Source: Acidimicrobiales bacterium (GTDB lineage: Bacteria > Actinomycetota > Acidimicrobiia > Acidimicrobiales > Aldehydirespiratoraceae). From it: a DNA stretch of 64,000 nt. A model generated the notes under the pieces. The model had not been told where the DNA came from and did not search any database. It was given only the letters and a program-made list of their open reading frames with translations. Made by a program: the position numbers and the translations under genes. This document shows positions 16,250 through 27,840 of the stretch, one piece after another (the stretch's first letter is position 1; every line of letters begins with the position of its first letter). The stretch is taken from positions 62,001 to 126,000 of the forward strand of contig JAVJSI010000012.1 in the NCBI GenBank assembly GCA_040219515.1. Direction: 5' to 3'.

Positions 16250-17040
16250 GCGGTCATCTCGATGTCATGATCGGGGCCGCCCTCGGCATCGTCTTCCTCA
16301 TGGTGGCCACCTGGCTCGTCAGCCTCGTGCAACGCAACGCGAGCATCGTCGACATCGTCTGGGGCGCCGGCTTCGTGGTCGTCGCGTGGATCAGTCGGGC
16401 GATCGGCGACGGGAACGACGATCGCATGAACCTGCTCACCGCGATGATCACGATCTGGGGTGCCCGTCTCAGCATCTACCTCTGGTGGCGCAACCACGGC
16501 AAGGAAGAGGACTTCCGCTACCAGTCGATGCGACGGCGACATGGCGACCGTTTCCCACTGCGTTCGCTCGTCACCGTCTTCGGGCTGCAGACGGTGGTCA
16601 TGTTCGTCGTCGCCCTACCGGTGCAGTTGGCCGCCACGCCGGCCTCGCCCGACATCGGATGGATCGCCGTGGTCGGCGTCGCACTGTGGGGCGTCGGCCT
16701 GTTCTTCGAGACGGTCGGCGATGCTCAGTTGGCCCGCTTCAAGGCCGATCCCGACAATGCCGGCGCCGTGATGGACCGCGGTCTGTGGCGCTACACCCGA
16801 CATCCGAACTACTTCGGTGACTTCTGCATCTGGTGGGGCATCTTTCTCGTCGCCGCCGAGACGGCCGATGCCCGCATCGGCGTCATCGGTCCGTTGCTGA
16901 TGTCGTTCATGCTGCTCGAGGTGTCGGGTGTCGCCATGCTCGAGCGGGGGCTGATGAAGCGCCGCGAGGGCTACGACGACTATGTCGCCCGCACCGCCAC
17001 GTTCTTCCCCCGACCGCCCCGAAAGAGCACCAGTGTCTAG
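16246..17040 (+). CDS. DUF1295/steroid-5-alpha-reductase-like membrane protein
   Basis: A 264-residue polytopic membrane protein of the DUF1295 family, related to 3-oxo-5-alpha-steroid 4-dehydrogenase and isoprenylcysteine methyltransferase folds. Six or so hydrophobic spans are visible. The C-terminal signature RYTRHPNYFGDFCIWWG, where the conserved His-Pro-Asn-Tyr binds the nicotinamide or methyl donor, is intact, and a charged RREGYDDYVART tail follows. The family is thought to reduce lipid or steroid double bonds, but most members are uncharacterised. GTG 16246 overlaps the acyltransferase stop; its own stop overlaps the next gene's GTG. The genomic setting, between an acyltransferase and a small phosphatase, supports a lipid role. 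Confidence 0.88.
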   Translation: MSGHLDVMIGAALGIVFLMVATWLVSLVQRNASIVDIVWGAGFVVVAWISRAIGDGNDDRMNLLTAMITIWGARLSIYLWWRNHGKEEDFRYQSMRRRHGDRFPLRSLVTVFGLQTVVMFVVALPVQLAATPASPDIGWIAVVGVALWGVGLFFETVGDAQLARFKADPDNAGAVMDRGLWRYTRHPNYFGDFCIWWGIFLVAAETADARIGVIGPLLMSFMLLEVSGVAMLERGLMKRREGYDDYVARTATFFPRPPRKSTSV

Positions 17041-17809
17041 TTTTCCCCCGGTCGACCCCTCGCTGGTCGACGCCGCCGTCGAGATCGCCCGCATGGCCGG
17101 CGAACTCACGCTCGGCTGGTTCCGCAACGACGACCTCGCCGTCGACCACAAGGCCGATGGCTCTCCCGTCACTGCGGCCGACCTCGCGGCCGAGTCGCTC
17201 ATGCGTGACCAGATCGCGGCACGGTTCCCCGATGACGCGGTGATGGGTGAGGAGCACCAGGACACCGAGGGCACCAGCGGGCGCTCGTGGGTGATCGATC
17301 CGATCGACGGCACGAAGGCGTTCACCAAGGGCGTTCCCCTCTACAGCAACCTCCTGGCGATGGTCGACGAACACGGCCCCGCCGTCGGCGTGATCAATCT
17401 TCCGGCCCTCGGCGAGACCGTCTGGGCGGGGCGGGGGCTCGGCGCGTTCCACAACGGCACCCCGTGCCGGGTCAGCGATCACGCGTCGACCGACGGCGCC
17501 TACGCGATGACGAGCGGGTTCGGCTACTGGCCCGCCAACGCCCTTCGCTCGGTGCTCGACAGCCCAATGGTGTTCCGGACCTGGGGCGATGCCTACGGCT
17601 ATGCGCTCGTGGCCACCGGCCGGGCCGAGGCGATGATCGATCCGCTGGCGAACCCGTGGGACGTTGCGCCGATGGCGGTGATCGTGCCCGAAGCCGGCGG
17701 TCGCTACTCCACCTTCGACGGCGACGATGGCGCCGACGCCTGGCGAACCGGTTCGGGCGTGGCGACCAACGGCCTCGTCCACGACGAACTGCTCGCCCTC
17801 TGGCAGTAG
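17033..17809 (+). CDS. inositol monophosphatase/histidinol-phosphatase family protein
   Basis: A 258-residue Mg-dependent phosphatase of the IMPase fold. Metal-binding residues appear in order: GEEHQD (Glu), WVIDPIDGTKAF (Asp89, Ile91 backbone, Asp92, then DGT) and the late NPWDVAPMAVIVPEAGG (Asp). The details SPVTAADLAAE and GTKAFTKGVP resemble the HisN-type histidinol-phosphate phosphatases of actinobacteria, but inositol phosphate or other sugar phosphates are equally possible. GTG 17033 overlaps the stop of the DUF1295 gene by 8 bp, making this the last member of the operon. It converges on the DUF3105 lipoprotein gene with 4 bp between them. Confidence 0.88.
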   Translation: MSSFPPVDPSLVDAAVEIARMAGELTLGWFRNDDLAVDHKADGSPVTAADLAAESLMRDQIAARFPDDAVMGEEHQDTEGTSGRSWVIDPIDGTKAFTKGVPLYSNLLAMVDEHGPAVGVINLPALGETVWAGRGLGAFHNGTPCRVSDHASTDGAYAMTSGFGYWPANALRSVLDSPMVFRTWGDAYGYALVATGRAEAMIDPLANPWDVAPMAVIVPEAGGRYSTFDGDDGADAWRTGSGVATNGLVHDELLALWQ

Positions 17810-17813
17810 TTCC

Positions 17814-18473
17814 TCAGCCGAGCACCTGCGCCACGATCTCCTCGAACGCGGCGTTGGGGTCGGCGGGCGGTGATCCGATCTGACCGCCACAGCTGGCGCC
17901 GGCCTCGGGGGCGGTGGGCGACTTGCGGGCCTCGTAGGTGTCGATGAACTCCTCGAACATGGGGTCACCGACACGATCGAGGGCGAGTTGGCGGGTCCAC
18001 GCCGTCATCACGATGGGATTCTGGAGTCCTGGGTAGGGCGCCGCCAGCAGGTGCGATTGCCCCGCGACCCGGGCTTCGATGGCCGCGATCTCGTCCGATG
18101 GGAGATCCGGGGAGTAGGCGATCCACACCGCACCGTGCTCGAGGGCGTGCACGGCGGTCTGGTCCTGCACCGGCGCCGTGTAGAAGCCGCAGTTCTGCCA
18201 GGCGTCGAAGTGGTCGCCGCTGGCCGGCGGCCGCTGATCGTAGGTCGGGCAGAACACATGGTCCCTGCCCTCGTCGGGCAGCTCGGTGACGACACCGACC
18301 TCGAGGAGTTCGGGCTCGGGCATCGATTCGCCCAGACAGAGCTCGATCGCACCCATGACTCCACCCTCGTCAACGGTCACGGTGGGGGCAGCGTCGGAAC
18401 CGTCCTCGCTGCTGCACGCACCGGCCAGAACGGCGACTGCGAGCGTGACGAAAAATGCAGCGTGGCGACCCAT
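17814..18473 (-). CDS. DUF3105 lipoprotein
   Basis: A 219-residue exported lipoprotein. The N-terminus MGRHAAFFVTLAVAVLAGAC is a signal peptide ending in a lipobox (LAGAC), so the mature protein would be attached to the membrane by Cys20. An Asp/Ser/Glu-rich linker precedes a DUF3105 domain with the characteristic HALEHGAVWIAY segment and other conserved residues (CPTYDQRPPASGDHFD; GFYTAP). DUF3105 is common in actinobacterial secreted proteins and its function is unknown; conserved His and acidic residues could bind a metal. Two pairs of Cys may form disulfides. It stands alone between convergent hisN-like and sigma-factor genes. Confidence 0.87.
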   Translation of the reverse strand: MGRHAAFFVTLAVAVLAGACSSEDGSDAAPTVTVDEGGVMGAIELCLGESMPEPELLEVGVVTELPDEGRDHVFCPTYDQRPPASGDHFDAWQNCGFYTAPVQDQTAVHALEHGAVWIAYSPDLPSDEIAAIEARVAGQSHLLAAPYPGLQNPIVMTAWTRQLALDRVGDPMFEEFIDTYEARKSPTAPEAGASCGGQIGSPPADPNAAFEEIVAQVLG

Positions 18474-18561
18474 GGGCCGCCACGCTACCTCTGCTTGCTA
18501 CGTCATCGTTCTGTACACATTGGCGACGGGAGGTCGCCCTCCCGGTCGCAGTTCTCTCGGG

Positions 18562-19509
18562 TCAGCGCAGCCCGACGATGGCGGGGGCGTCGGACTCGAT
18601 CAGGTTGATCTGTTCCATACGATCGGCGAACGCCGAGGCTTCGGAGATCCCCTTGGCGTAGGTGGCCTTGCGGCGAGCGACACGGCCGGTGACGTCACAC
18701 GGCTCGGGCGTGTCGGACACGTACTGCGCCTCGATGCCCTCCTGCAGCATCAGCAGCGACTCCGAGCGGAGCTGGCTGATGCGGGACTCGGTGACACCCA
18801 GGAAGTCGGCGAGGTCCTGCGAGGTACGACCCTCGAGGAAGTAGCCGACGACCACGAGACGATGCCGCTCGGGAAGGAGCGAGATGGCGTCCCGCAGGTA
18901 GCCGTGGAGCTCGCGGGTCTCGAGTTCGGCGGAGGGCTCGATCGAGCTCTCGTCGACGAGCACGTCGACCAGGGTGAGATCCTTCTCGACGTCGTCGGCC
19001 GTCTCGTGTTCGAGGGCGAGAACGACGGAGCGGAACATCCGATCCTGAAGACGATTGAGTTCGCTCTGGCTCATGCCGAGCGCCTCGGACATCTCTTCCT
19101 TGGTGGGCACACGGCCCAGCTCGGTGGCGAGACGCTGCTCGGCCCCTTCGAGCTTGCGGGCGAGGTTGCGAACCGAGCGCGGGGCCCAGTCGGCGGCACG
19201 AACGGCATCGAGGATGGCACCCCGGATGCGCTGGGCGGCGAAACGCTCGAACGGCACACCGCGGTCCTCGTCGTAGCGCCGAGCGGCTTCGACCAGACCG
19301 AGCGCACCGGCCCGGGCCAGGTCGTCACGATCGACGTGACGGGGGAAGTGCACGGCCACCTGGAACACGATGTGCTTCACCAGCGGCAGGTTGTCCTCGA
19401 TCATCTCGGCGAGCTCGGCGTCCATGGAGCCGGCCCCCTGATCGGGACGCACGCGGCGACGGCTCGCCCTCGTGCTGCGCATTCTCTGATCGGTCTCGCC
19501 CTTGTTCAT
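18562..19509 (-). CDS. FliA/WhiG-family RNA polymerase sigma factor
   Basis: A 315-residue sigma-70-type factor of the sigma-28 branch. Region 2 is about residues 35-105 (NLPLVKHIVFQVAVHFPR, ARAGALGLVEAARRYDE, FERFAAQRIRGAILDAVR); region 3 includes RVPTKEEMSEALGMS; region 4 is LLPERHRLVVVGYFLEGRT with the helix-turn-helix SQDLADFLGVTESRISQLR. The first 28 residues are basic and extra. The C-terminal 45 residues beyond region 4 are also unusual. This family controls motility or, in streptomycetes (WhiG), sporulation; no flagellar genes are in the window and the regulon is unknown. The start may be ATG 19509 or the later ATG at 19482-19485. The preceding 184 bp hold its promoter and no gene. 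Confidence 0.9.
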   Translation of the reverse strand: MNKGETDQRMRSTRASRRRVRPDQGAGSMDAELAEMIEDNLPLVKHIVFQVAVHFPRHVDRDDLARAGALGLVEAARRYDEDRGVPFERFAAQRIRGAILDAVRAADWAPRSVRNLARKLEGAEQRLATELGRVPTKEEMSEALGMSQSELNRLQDRMFRSVVLALEHETADDVEKDLTLVDVLVDESSIEPSAELETRELHGYLRDAISLLPERHRLVVVGYFLEGRTSQDLADFLGVTESRISQLRSESLLMLQEGIEAQYVSDTPEPCDVTGRVARRKATYAKGISEASAFADRMEQINLIESDAPAIVGLR

Positions 19510-19693
19510 CGCCCCGGAACTCCCTCGTGGTTGAGTGTGAAGTCGGTCTCGTACCGAACTTCTTCCAGCGGAGATGGTTTCGGCGGAAGGCCCAAAGTCC
19601 TTTAGCGATTTCTCGAAAAATGTCCCAGATGGCCCATATCGAGCGTCGTTCGAACCCTTCTACGGCACGTTCGCGGGTGACCTTGAACCCGAT

Positions 19694-20683
19694 TCACAGG
19701 AAGGTCGTCACACCTTCGAAACGCATCGGTCGAACCCCACAATCCGCGACGGCGTGCAGAAGAGTCAGTGACTCGGCCATGCCGGCGAGCCCGTACGCCC
19801 CGGCCTGGGCGCGACCCTCGAGCACGTGCAGGGTGGTGCACGCGGCCACCGCACCGGCCGCCACCGCGGGACGTTCGATGGCCCCCATCACCAGCACCTT
19901 GCGCTCGATGCCCACGCGTCCGCGCACCTCCACCCGAACCGCGCCGATGCCACCCTCGGCGTGGGGTCGGCGCATCATCGGGAGAGGGGCGGTCAGGCGA
20001 TCCCGTCGGGTTGCCGCCTGGCGGGCGGTGACCCGCTCGACCCCCTCGAACTCCGGCACCAACAACAGGGCATCGGGCAGGCCGGCGCGATAGCAGTCAC
20101 GGCCACCGATCGGATCGGGGAAGTAGACGAGTTCTCGTCCCGAACCGCCGGCCCGACGGGTCCACTTGCCATCTCGCCAGTCGAGGCCGGTCGACGAGAG
20201 CGCCCGATGGTGCTGACGGGCACAGGCCGGCCCCCCGGTACCCACCTTGGCGACATGGACCTCCTCCACACGATCGAGCTCGGTCGCGCCATGGCGAGCC
20301 AGGAGCCCGGTCAGACCCGGCATGAACCCGGCGCCGATCACCACGGCGACCCCCTGGTGACGAGCTTCCTGCTCGAGGGTCAGCAGCCGCCGCACCTCGG
20401 ACATCTGATTGGAGGTCGACACCACCGGCACGCCGCGATGCACGGCACGGCGGGCGATCGCGGCGTGAGACCCCGGTGACGTGGCCACGACGACCGCGTC
20501 GACGTCGGCATCGATGCCGCGACCGGAGCCGTACACGGTGCCGGACCCGAGCGTGTTCACGAGCTCCCTGGCCTTCGCCTCCTGCTGGTCGCGGATCTCC
20601 ACCCAGGCCACCAGCCCGCTGGACCGCAACTGTCGCGCGATCCGGGCGCCGGTGGCGCCCGCACCGAAGATGACGACCTTCAC
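19694..20683 (-). CDS. saccharopine dehydrogenase-like NAD(P)-binding oxidoreductase
   Basis: A 329-residue oxidoreductase with an N-terminal Rossmann fold (VVIFGAGATGARIARQL, the GxGxxG motif) and the Sacchrp_dh_NADP arrangement, in which VVVATSPGSHAAIARRAV and VVSTSNQMSEVRR follow. GAGFMPGLTGLLARHGA recalls the catalytic-domain start of saccharopine dehydrogenase-like reductases. The exact substrate is unknown. The last 70 residues (GIGAVRVEVRGRVG to the C-terminus) form a beta-rich domain. GTG 20683 overlaps the stop of a small membrane-protein gene upstream, so the two are coupled. It lies downstream of the tRNA-Ile gene on the same strand. Confidence 0.8.
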   Translation of the reverse strand: MKVVIFGAGATGARIARQLRSSGLVAWVEIRDQQEAKARELVNTLGSGTVYGSGRGIDADVDAVVVATSPGSHAAIARRAVHRGVPVVSTSNQMSEVRRLLTLEQEARHQGVAVVIGAGFMPGLTGLLARHGATELDRVEEVHVAKVGTGGPACARQHHRALSSTGLDWRDGKWTRRAGGSGRELVYFPDPIGGRDCYRAGLPDALLLVPEFEGVERVTARQAATRRDRLTAPLPMMRRPHAEGGIGAVRVEVRGRVGIERKVLVMGAIERPAVAAGAVAACTTLHVLEGRAQAGAYGLAGMAESLTLLHAVADCGVRPMRFEGVTTFL

Positions 20684-20835
20684 TGGAGGTCGGGGCCCTC
20701 GAGCTCGCGCCAGCCGCCCTTCTGCGGCGGCACGCCGCCACTGCCGCGTACGCGGATCGCCGCCGCCACCGAGATGCCGGCGAAGATCGCGACCATGGCG
20801 CGACGCACGAGTGTCACCAGACCACGACCGCCCAT
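20680..20835 (-). CDS. 51-residue single-span membrane protein
   Basis: A short ORF starting at ATG 20835: MGGRGLVTLVRRAMVAIFAG, then ISVAAAIRVRG and a polar tail ending in ELEGPDLQ. It has one hydrophobic span after a basic N-terminus, as in small membrane proteins. Its TGA overlaps the GTG start of the saccharopine dehydrogenase-like gene (GTGA), which supports it being translated. No family is recognised. A longer frame back to 20937 would run through the tRNA gene and is rejected. Confidence 0.5.
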   Translation of the reverse strand: MGGRGLVTLVRRAMVAIFAGISVAAAIRVRGSGGVPPQKGGWRELEGPDLQ

Positions 20836-20904
20836 CGGACCCCTCACGGAAATGCGGGGAGCTCCGCCCCTCGGCGAAACTCCGTGGAACTCGAAGAATT
20901 CCCG

Positions 20905-20978
<74 letters not shown>

Positions 20979-21046
20979 GTGAGGCGCACACGCTACCGGT
21001 GAGGGCTCACGCTCGCCAACATGTCGGGCGATGTGGAATCGAGGCC

Positions 21047-21757
21047 TCAGCCCGCCGGTTCGTCGGTCTCGGCCGTCTGGGCGGTGGGCAACACGGGAAC
21101 CGGCTCGTCGCGGCGCTCGGGCTCGGCCAGACGCGGGGGTCCGGTCGGCGCGACCTCGCGTTCGCCGGGCGCCGGACCGGCGATACGTGCCCCATGGCGG
21201 GGCCGGGTGCGCTTGGGTCGAGGGCGCGCGGTTTCTTCCTCGACCACGGTGAAACGCACACCACCGGTGAGGTCGCTGATCAGGTTGAACAACACGGCCA
21301 TCAGCACCGTGAACCCGGACCCGGCGACCACGAGCACGAGCCCACCAATGGCACTGGCCCGGAAGATCTCGTCGGCGTTGAACTCGAAGCTCTCCAACGC
21401 GAAGAGTTCGGTGACGAAGTTCTCGACATTGTCGACGGTGCCGGACCCCACGGCGAAGCTCCACAGGATCACACCCGCGATCAGCAGGATCACCCAGAGG
21501 CAGAAGTAGAAGATCAGCGAGACCTTGAGCACCGACCATGGTTCGACATGACGAACCAGCCGGCGCACCTTGCGGGCTCGGAGCCGACCGGCAGTACGCC
21601 GGTCGCGCAGCGACGGCCGCGGTGCGCCGGTGTTGGCCGGGGCCGTGCCGTTGTCTCGTTGCAGTTCACCCGACGACGGTTCGTCACCGGGCAGCACGAG
21701 TTCCTCGCCGGTGGCAAGGCGGAAGGTGGCGTCGTCGGGATCGGGAAGCTCGCTCAT
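21047..21757 (-). CDS. DUF3566 membrane protein
   Basis: A 236-residue protein with a charged N-terminal cytoplasmic region (about 1-75), two transmembrane helices (about 78-102 and 135-160), and a charged C-terminal tail (about 165-236) rich in Arg, Glu and Pro. The core sequence ARKVRRLVRHVEPWSVLKVS is the DUF3566 signature; GLVLVVAGSGFTVLMAVLF forms the second span. DUF3566 proteins are conserved next to gyrA in actinobacteria and have no established function; membrane topology and linkage suggest a role in cell-envelope or division processes. In this genome DUF3445 and TadE-like genes separate it from gyrA. It is followed after about 70 bp by tRNA-Ile. Confidence 0.88.
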   Translation of the reverse strand: MSELPDPDDATFRLATGEELVLPGDEPSSGELQRDNGTAPANTGAPRPSLRDRRTAGRLRARKVRRLVRHVEPWSVLKVSLIFYFCLWVILLIAGVILWSFAVGSGTVDNVENFVTELFALESFEFNADEIFRASAIGGLVLVVAGSGFTVLMAVLFNLISDLTGGVRFTVVEEETARPRPKRTRPRHGARIAGPAPGEREVAPTGPPRLAEPERRDEPVPVLPTAQTAETDEPAG

Positions 21758-21841
21758 GGTGTGATGCGCACTCCGCCGCCCGCGGCGGGAGCACCGGGAA
21801 AGTGTAGAGGACGAATTCGACCGGACCGCCTCACCCCGGAT

Positions 21842-22693
21842 TCATCCTGTGAAGGACCGTAGCCACGCAACCACCATCGGGCGGATGCCGTCGAGGTCTT
21901 TGTAGTGCGCCACGTCGATCGGGATGCGTTCGAGTTCATCCGCGAAACTGGCTGCGGGGAGCTGCGCCGCCACTCCATTCAGCGGCCACACGTGAACACG
22001 GATCCCGAACACCACGGCCTCGTGGCCGGTCAGGCGGCGCAGTGTCTGTCGCTCGACGCGCACGAACAACTGGTCGCCGATGTGGTCGGGCACCCTGGCC
22101 GGCGCCTGGGGCTCGTGCGGGCCGAGGCGGCGGCTCGGGTCGTCGACCAGCGACCAGTTGAGACGGGAGGCGATCACCCCGGGGCTCATCCGATCGAAGA
22201 ACCGGTCGACCTGGCGGCCGAGATGTTCGTCGTAGCCGGGCACGGGCGCGTGGATCTCGGCCAGCGAACGCCCGAGCTTGGCCGGGACGTCCCATCGCGT
22301 CGGGAAACACACCGAGGCAGCGGTCATCGTCCATGCCCCGTCGAGCTGCTCCATCAGACACAGGTCCTCCTGTACGCTGCAGCCGGCGGCGTCGAGGGGA
22401 TGGCGCGGACCGACACCCGCCGGCACGGATGCCAACCCGCGGTCGACGAGATCAGCGGCGACCAGGTCTCGGACCTCGGCTGCCGCGGCCTCGCTCCCGG
22501 GCAGGGCCACGAACGTCTCGTCGGGCCATCGCCGCCGCAGGTCTGCCTTCTCACGCAGGTCGTCGGTTCGGAGGTCGTCGGGTTGCAGCCACTGTGCACG
22601 ATCGGTCGCTCGCACGCCCATGCGCCACCGGAAGGTGTCGCTCGGCGCACCGAAGAGCGAGGGGTGCACGACGTCGACGAATCCCATGGGCAT
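21842..22693 (-). CDS. DUF3445 (heme-dependent oxidative N-demethylase-like) protein
   Basis: A 283-residue protein with the DUF3445/HDOD signature: an N-terminal FRWRMGVRATDRAQWL segment, a middle MTAASVCFPTRWDVPAKLGR, then AEIHAPVPGYDEHLGRQVDRFF and NWSLVDDPSRRLG. Characterised relatives bind heme and oxidatively remove methyl groups from small amines such as dimethylamine. Here the associated reductase or ferredoxin subunits are not adjacent, so the electron source and substrate remain unknown. Two ATG starts (22693 and 22687) are equally good. Between it and the TadE-like gene is a 170-bp region with no clear gene. Confidence 0.82.
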   Translation of the reverse strand: MPMGFVDVVHPSLFGAPSDTFRWRMGVRATDRAQWLQPDDLRTDDLREKADLRRRWPDETFVALPGSEAAAAEVRDLVAADLVDRGLASVPAGVGPRHPLDAAGCSVQEDLCLMEQLDGAWTMTAASVCFPTRWDVPAKLGRSLAEIHAPVPGYDEHLGRQVDRFFDRMSPGVIASRLNWSLVDDPSRRLGPHEPQAPARVPDHIGDQLFVRVERQTLRRLTGHEAVVFGIRVHVWPLNGVAAQLPAASFADELERIPIDVAHYKDLDGIRPMVVAWLRSFTG

Positions 22694-22863
22694 CGATCCC
22701 AGGCTCGCACGACGACGGGGTCAGAGCACGGACGTGGTGGTTCCTCGTGGCGCTCGAGGAACCCGTGACCCGCGTCGTGCAGTTGGCCGTCCGCGCCGCG
22801 AGCGCCACCCACCCGGCCTTTTTCGCCGGGCGCGACACGCTGGTCGCCGCGGCCGGCCAGCTC

Positions 22864-23238
22864 TCACTCGTCAGCAGTCCGGCGGCCTGACGGCACCCAC
22901 TCGACCGACCGCTCGGCCCGGGCTCGAGCCGTTGCGACGCCCACCCGCACCACCACCTCGACCTCGGAACCGTACGCCTCGTAGTCGACCAGCGTCCCGC
23001 CGTTGGCCCCGGCCACCCCCTCTGCGGCCCCACGCCCACTCGCGGCACCGGCGAGCGCCGCGGCATCGGCCGCGGTACGAGCCCGAGCCGCATGATCGGC
23101 CGCCGTCCCCGCCCGCACGACCAACACCAGCGCCACCATCGCGACGGCGACGACCACCAGCAACAAGGGCAGGGCCTGCCCCCGATCATCCCTGTACCGC
23201 ACACCGCTGTACCGCACGACCATGTGCCCACCTCGCAT
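22864..23238 (-). CDS. TadE/TadG-like protein
   Basis: A 124-residue protein starting at ATG 23238 (an internal ATG at 23223 is an alternative). It has a basic N-terminus, then RDDRGQALPLLLVVVAVAMV, the hydrophobic class III prepilin-like segment of Flp-pilus TadE/G proteins and the related actinobacterial secretion-neighbourhood family. An Ala-rich helical stretch with regular small residues follows (HAARARTAADAAALAGAA), then a beta-rich end. Most genomes carry such genes within a tad cluster; no tad gene flanks this copy, so it is orphaned. Its function is uncertain; it may be exported and assembled with proteins encoded elsewhere. Confidence 0.72.
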   Translation of the reverse strand: MRGGHMVVRYSGVRYRDDRGQALPLLLVVVAVAMVALVLVVRAGTAADHAARARTAADAAALAGAASGRGAAEGVAGANGGTLVDYEAYGSEVEVVVRVGVATARARAERSVEWVPSGRRTADE

Positions 23239-23314
23239 GTCCACTTCGGATCGGTGGGGAAAGTCGAAGGAGGGGAAGTGGCGACGAGGGTAGCGGCGCG
23301 ACTCGCGGGCCGAG

Positions 23315-25863
23315 CTACTCCTCGGGCGGTGGCGTGGTCTCGGCCTCGGTCTCTGTGTCCGTGTCGGCGTCAGCGAGCGCCTCGACGACCTCTTCGGGAA
23401 CCGTGACGAGGGCAATGGACGCCACTGAGTCGTCCGCGTCGGGACTCATGACCCTGACGCCACTTGCGGTGCGACCCTGTTGGGAGATGTTCTCCACCGG
23501 GGTACGTATGAGCACCCCGGCCGAGGTCATGGCGAGGATCTCGTCGTCGTCGTCGACCATCAACGTGCCGACCACCGAGCCCTTGTCCTCGGTGATCTTG
23601 ATGCCGACCACACCCATGCCGCCGCGTCCCTTGGCCGGATAGTCGTCGACTGGGGTCCGCTTGCCGTAGCCCTTGGTCGTGATGTGGAGCAGGGTCGAAC
23701 CCTCACGGGCGATGTCACAGGCCACGACCGCGTCACCGGTCTTCTTGAACTTCAGGCCGATGACGCCGGCCGCGTTGCGACCCATCTCCCGCACCTGTTC
23801 TTCCTTGAACCTGATCGTCTGGCCGAATCGCGACGAGAGCAGGATGTCGAAGTTTCCGTTGGTGGGAATGACCTCGACCAGCTCGTCGTCGTCGTTGAGC
23901 TTGATGGCGATCAGGCCGGCTCGCAACGACGAGTCGTAGGCGTTGAACCGGGTCTTCTTGACCCGACCCTTGGCCGTGGCGAAGAACAGATAGCGATTGG
24001 TCTCGTAGTCGCGGGTGTCGATGATCGCCTGGATCTGCTCGTCGTCCTGCAACGGCAGCAGGTTCACGATCGCGGTGCCGCGGGCCTGCCGCGATGCCAC
24101 GGGAACCTGGTGTGCCTTGAGGCGATACACACGCCCGCGCGTGGAGAAGAACATCAGATACGAATGCGCGGTGGTCTGGATCAGGTGGGTGAGGGTGTCC
24201 TCGTCCTTGAGCTTGGTGCCGGCGATACCGCGGCCCCCGCGCCCCTGGGTCTTGAACTCCTCGGCCGGCACCGTCTTGACGTAGCCCGACGCCGACATGG
24301 TGAAGACCAACGGGTCGTCGTCGATCAGGTCTTCGATGTCGAACTCGCCGGGATCGATTTCGAGCAGCGAGCGACGCTCTTCGCCGAACTTCTCGCGGAT
24401 CACTCCGAGTTCGTCGATGATGACCGCACGCAACTTGACGTCGTCCCCCAGGATCTCGAGGAGGCCGCCGATGGTCTCGCGCAGCTCGCCCGCTTCGGTT
24501 TCGAGGTCGGACCGGCCGAGTCGGGTGAGTCGACCCAGCTGCATGTCGAGAATGTGGTTGGCCTGGACCTCGCTGAACTCGAAGGGAGCGACCATCAGCG
24601 CTTCTCGGGCCGCGCCTCGATCTTCACTCGCACGAATGGTGGTGATGATCTCGTCGATCAGGTCGAGCGCCTTGATGAGGCCTTCGACGATGTGCAGGCG
24701 CTTCTCGGCCTGGTCGAGGCGGTACTCCGAACGCCGCGTGATGACCTCGATCTGGTGGTCGACATAGGCCACCAGCGCCGACCGCAGGTCGAGCGTGCGG
24801 GGAACACCCCCGACGAGCGCCACCATGTTGACGCCGAAGCTGGTCTGCAGCGGTGTGTGCTTCCAGAGATTGTTGAGCACGACCTCGGGGTTGGCGTCGC
24901 GCTTGAGCGTGATCACGAATCGGGTGTCGTCGCCAGAGGACTCGTCGTTGACATCGGCGATGCCCTCGAGCTCTCGGGCGTTGACCAGCTCGGAGATCTT
25001 GCGAGCCACGGCACCGGCCGACACCTGGTAGGGGAACGCAGTGACCACCACGGCCTGCCGTTGGCCGCGCTCCTCGATCTCGGTGGCGGCGCGCATCTTC
25101 ACCGAACCTCGACCGGTGCGGTAGGCCGACTCGATACCGACTCGACCGAGGATCTGACCGCCGGTCGGGAAATCGGGCCCCTTCACGAACTCCATCAGGT
25201 CGTCGACGGACGCATCGGGGTTGTTCAGCAGGTGGGTGACCGCGTCACACACCTCGTTGAGGTTGTGCGGTGGGATGTTGGTGGCCATCCCCACCGCGAT
25301 GCCCTGGCTGCCGTTGACCAGGAGGTTGGGGAACCGGGCCGGCAACACCGCGGGTTCGGTGAAGTCGCCCGAGTAGTTGTCGATGAAGTCGACGGTGTTC
25401 TCGTCGATGTCGGCCAGCATCTGCATGGCCAGCTGGTCGAGCTTGCACTCGGTGTAGCGGGCGGCCGCCGGCGGATCCTCGGGCGAGCCGTAGTTGCCGT
25501 GGAAGTCGATGAGGGGGTGACGCAGCGAGAAGGGCTGTGCCATACGAGCGAGCGCGTCGTAGATGGCGCTGTCGCCGTGGGGATGGAAGCGGGCCATGAC
25601 GTCGCCCGTGACCCGGGCGCACTTCACGTGGGCGCGATCGGGGCGGAAGCCCTGGTCGTACATCGACCACAGGATGCGGCGATGCACCGGCTTGAGCCCG
25701 TCGCGCGCGTCGGGAAGGGCGCGGCTGATGATGACCGACATCGCGTAGTCGAGGAAGGAGCTCTCCATCTCCTCCTGGATCTCGATGACGGTGACGCCGT
25801 CGTTCTCGTCGTCATCGTGTTCGGTGTCGTCGGTCTCGGTCGGGGGTGGCGGTGAGTCACTCA

Positions 25864-25864
<1 letters not shown>
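23315..25864 (-). CDS. gyrA: DNA gyrase subunit A
   Basis: An 849-residue type IIA topoisomerase subunit, of usual size. The catalytic Tyr137 is in AAARYTECKL; the quinolone-resistance-determining region is HPHGDSAIYDALARMAQP, with Ser and Asp at the classical wild-type positions. The GyrA box (KTQGRGGRGIAG) marks the start of the C-terminal DNA-wrapping domain, whose six repeating blades continue to the acidic tail ETEAETTPPPEE. The N-terminus has an extra Asp/Glu-rich stretch. No intein interrupts the sequence. ATG 25864 overlaps the TGA of gyrB by one base, so gyrB and gyrA are co-translated to make the A2B2 enzyme that introduces negative supercoils. Confidence 0.98.

Positions 25865-27840
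<1,976 letters not shown>

Noticed and set aside
22694-22863. Plus-strand open frame ending at 22890 opposite the TadE-like region
   Set aside because: No start with ribosome-binding site near the plausible part, no family, and overlap with minus-strand genes.
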